From: Owenweeksia sp.
GTDB taxonomy: Bacteria; Bacteroidota; Bacteroidia; Flavobacteriales; Schleiferiaceae
DNA length: 64,000 nt
Assembly: GCA_028277105.1 (NCBI GenBank)
Contig: JANQHO010000156.1
Location: forward strand, 1 to 64,000
Direction: 5' to 3'
The translations under genes were made by a program, and so were the position numbers. Of the stretch, positions 62,606 through 64,000 are shown piece by piece (position 1 is the stretch's first letter; each line of letters starts with the position of its first letter). The notes beneath the pieces were generated by a model. That model did no database searches. It was given only the letters and a program-made list of their open reading frames with translations, and had not been told where the DNA came from.

Positions 62606-63484
62606 TCAGACCTTTTCTTTTTCCCGCTCTTCTAAGATCTCGTTGGCTTTGGCGATAGCTTTCTTGAGTTTGTAGTCACTCCAAAGATTCTTATAGTATT
62701 TATTGATGAAATCATCCAGCCTGCGGATCACAAATACATTGTAAGCGCCTTGCAATTTGCCCAGACTGGAGGGTGATAGAGTTCGCAGGCTGAGGGAAAA
62801 ACTACCATCTAAATATTGAATATAGTGCCATATACCGCTGGGCATAAAGAGAGTTTCTCCGTGCTGCAGGTCTGTTTGGTAGCCAGTGGCATATTTCAGG
62901 GCTGGATACTTATCGTAATCAATGTTAGACAAATCGGCTGCACTATGTGTAGTAAAAGGCAGTTTATAAAGATACTTCGACTGGTTTTGATCAAACAAAG
63001 TGATGCGCTTAGTGCCTCCAAACTGGGAGATAAATACGTTGGAAAGGTCGATATCGTAATGCAAGCGGACATCACTCCCTGCACAGCCAAAAAATAAATA
63101 AGGATAATCTTTAAGGTAATTATCCATTATAGGCGTATAGATAAAGTCCTCTTCCAGCTCAGGAACCAGCTTAAAAAGATTGAAGAGAAATATCCTCAGA
63201 TCGGATTTCTCATTATTTTCAAGCATGTCCAGATATTCCCTGAAAGGAACTTCTTTTACGGGAGGCATTTCAATTCTCGTAGGCTCATTATCCTGCCACT
63301 TACCGTGCAGTTTAACCTCGTGGTGTCCGGCCTTTTCCTTAAGGTAATCATAAGTCCACCTTTTAAGGGCTGGCCAGCCTTTGGTATAGTTCTTCAACTT
63401 AACCGGTATACCGGTTTTAACGTATAGTTCGTGAAATTCCTCGGGGCTAATATCTTCTACTACTTCTACCTGATGAAGTTTCAT
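62606..63484 (-). CDS. JmjC/cupin-like (Cupin_8) protein
   Basis: 292 aa with the 2-oxoglutarate/Fe(II)-dependent JmjC-like core: His142 and Asp144 (RLHYDID), Lys159 (GTKRITLF) and a final His220 (SGIWHYIQ). The front part WPALKRWTYDYLKEKAGHHEVKL is typical of cupin-like hydroxylases. Likely a protein or small-molecule hydroxylase; the substrate is unknown. Confidence 0.85.
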   Translation of the reverse strand: MKLHQVEVVEDISPEEFHELYVKTGIPVKLKNYTKGWPALKRWTYDYLKEKAGHHEVKLHGKWQDNEPTRIEMPPVKEVPFREYLDMLENNEKSDLRIFLFNLFKLVPELEEDFIYTPIMDNYLKDYPYLFFGCAGSDVRLHYDIDLSNVFISQFGGTKRITLFDQNQSKYLYKLPFTTHSAADLSNIDYDKYPALKYATGYQTDLQHGETLFMPSGIWHYIQYLDGSFSLSLRTLSPSSLGKLQGAYNVFVIRRLDDFINKYYKNLWSDYKLKKAIAKANEILEEREKEKV

Positions 63485-63531
63485 GGCTTCTCTTTTAGCT
63501 TGACAAAATTATCAATTTTTACAGCCTTAAT

Positions 63532-64000
63532 TTAATAAGACAAACAAACGTTTTTAGGCTCTGTAAAGAAATGAAGGGCTTCAAAGCCTCCTTCGCGGCC
63601 AACGCCACTAGCTTTCATTCCTCCAAAAAGAGTACGCAAGTCTCGTACCAACCAGCAATTTATCCAGATTATTCCCGAATGTAAGGCTGCAGCTACCCGG
63701 TGTGCCTTGTTGAGGTCGGTAGTCCAGATCATAGCCGCTAAACCATATTGAGTGGAATTAGCCATCATCAAAGCCTCCTCTTCCGAATCAAAAGGGGTTA
63801 AAGTAGCTACCGGGCCAAATATCTCTTCCTGGTTAGTACGGCAATTATAGCCCAGTCCTTCAATTACTGTAGGTTCCAGGTAATAACCTTCTTTGTGTTC
63901 CCCTTCTAAAACTACCCGTTTCCCACCACACAGAATTGTTCCGCCTTCTTCGTGGGCAAGTTCTATATAGCTCATAACCTTGTTGAGATGAGCTTCAGAA
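63532..64000 (-). CDS. Aldehyde dehydrogenase, C-terminal part (ALDH8A1-like)
   Basis: The frame continues past the right edge without a start, so the ATG at 63975 is internal. The visible 156 residues hold the cofactor-site EEIFGPV, NSTQYGLAA, VNCWLVRDLRT-like INCWLVRDLRT and GGMKASGVGREGG, ending FFTEPKNVCLSY. The WLVRDLRT/FFTEPKNVC pattern resembles 2-aminomuconate- or 2-hydroxymuconate-semialdehyde dehydrogenases of tryptophan or aromatic breakdown. The catalytic Cys lies outside the window. Confidence 0.85.
   Translation of the reverse strand, partial: SEAHLNKVMSYIELAHEEGGTILCGGKRVVLEGEHKEGYYLEPTVIEGLGYNCRTNQEEIFGPVATLTPFDSEEEALMMANSTQYGLAAMIWTTDLNKAHRVAAALHSGIIWINCWLVRDLRTLFGGMKASGVGREGGFEALHFFTEPKNVCLSY

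Overview
The window is chromosomal DNA from a member of the Bacteroidota, most likely a free-living aquatic polysaccharide degrader. The evidence is three proteins with type IX secretion (T9SS) C-terminal sorting domains, a TonB-dependent receptor with a carboxypeptidase-regulatory-like N-terminus, an ECF sigma factor, a complete Bat (aerotolerance) operon, a Bacteroidota-type S46 dipeptidyl peptidase, and -7 elements of the form TAnnTTTG. A finer placement is not possible from sequence reading alone.

1-26.9 kb is a uronic-acid (pectin/galacturonan-like) utilisation locus. The left part (+ strand, 1-4.6 kb) holds two enolase-superfamily proteins, a sulfatase and a GH28 polygalacturonase, all joined by 4-nt stop/start overlaps. 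It converges on glycerate kinase plus a GntP-type permease. Next come uxaB (tagaturonate reductase) and uxaA (altronate dehydratase), then an unrecognised exported protein, a T9SS beta-helix protein and a TonB-dependent receptor. A tightly packed minus-strand operon (25.1 to 15.6 kb) encodes a 71-aa candidate anti-sigma protein, an SDR fructuronate reductase, UxuA, UxaC, KdgK, KdgA, a three-part TRAP transporter and a second GH28. Together they cover release of galacturonate, import, and both branches (tagaturonate/altronate and fructuronate/mannonate) to KDG, KDPG, pyruvate and glyceraldehyde-3-phosphate. No pectate lyase and no SusD were seen.

Control of the locus is the most interesting part. 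An ECF sigma gene and a LacI-type repressor gene are divergent around a perfect 42-bp palindrome that contains two abutting copies of a 12-bp palindromic operator. Downstream, the catabolic/TRAP operon and the TonB receptor gene each carry the same bipartite element, AAATAAGGGTTA - 13 nt - CGTCTTA, just before the start codon. This looks like the promoter of the local ECF sigma factor. I infer a LacI -> sigma -> uptake/catabolism cascade with a miniature anti-sigma protein.

27-46.5 kb is mostly core functions: S46 peptidase (DPP7-type), a small formylglycine-enzyme-like protein, PdeM-type metallophosphoesterase, fructosamine-kinase-family protein, a hybrid 7TM histidine kinase, a di-haem peroxidase, a T9SS-exported PhoX-like phosphatase, and the Bat operon (MoxR, DUF58, DUF4381-like protein, BatA-E).

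46.5-64 kb is more accessory: a small lipoprotein, two tetratricopeptide (TPR) histidine kinase/response regulator pairs (LytTR type and NarL type), an unrecognised two-domain protein, a 1737-aa T9SS surface protein with duplicated beta-helix modules, tRNA-Ala(GGC) with a four-helix-bundle gene beside it, a sterol-desaturase-family hydroxylase, a JmjC/cupin-like protein and the end of an aldehyde dehydrogenase gene. No CRISPR array, insertion sequence, rRNA or prophage was recognised.
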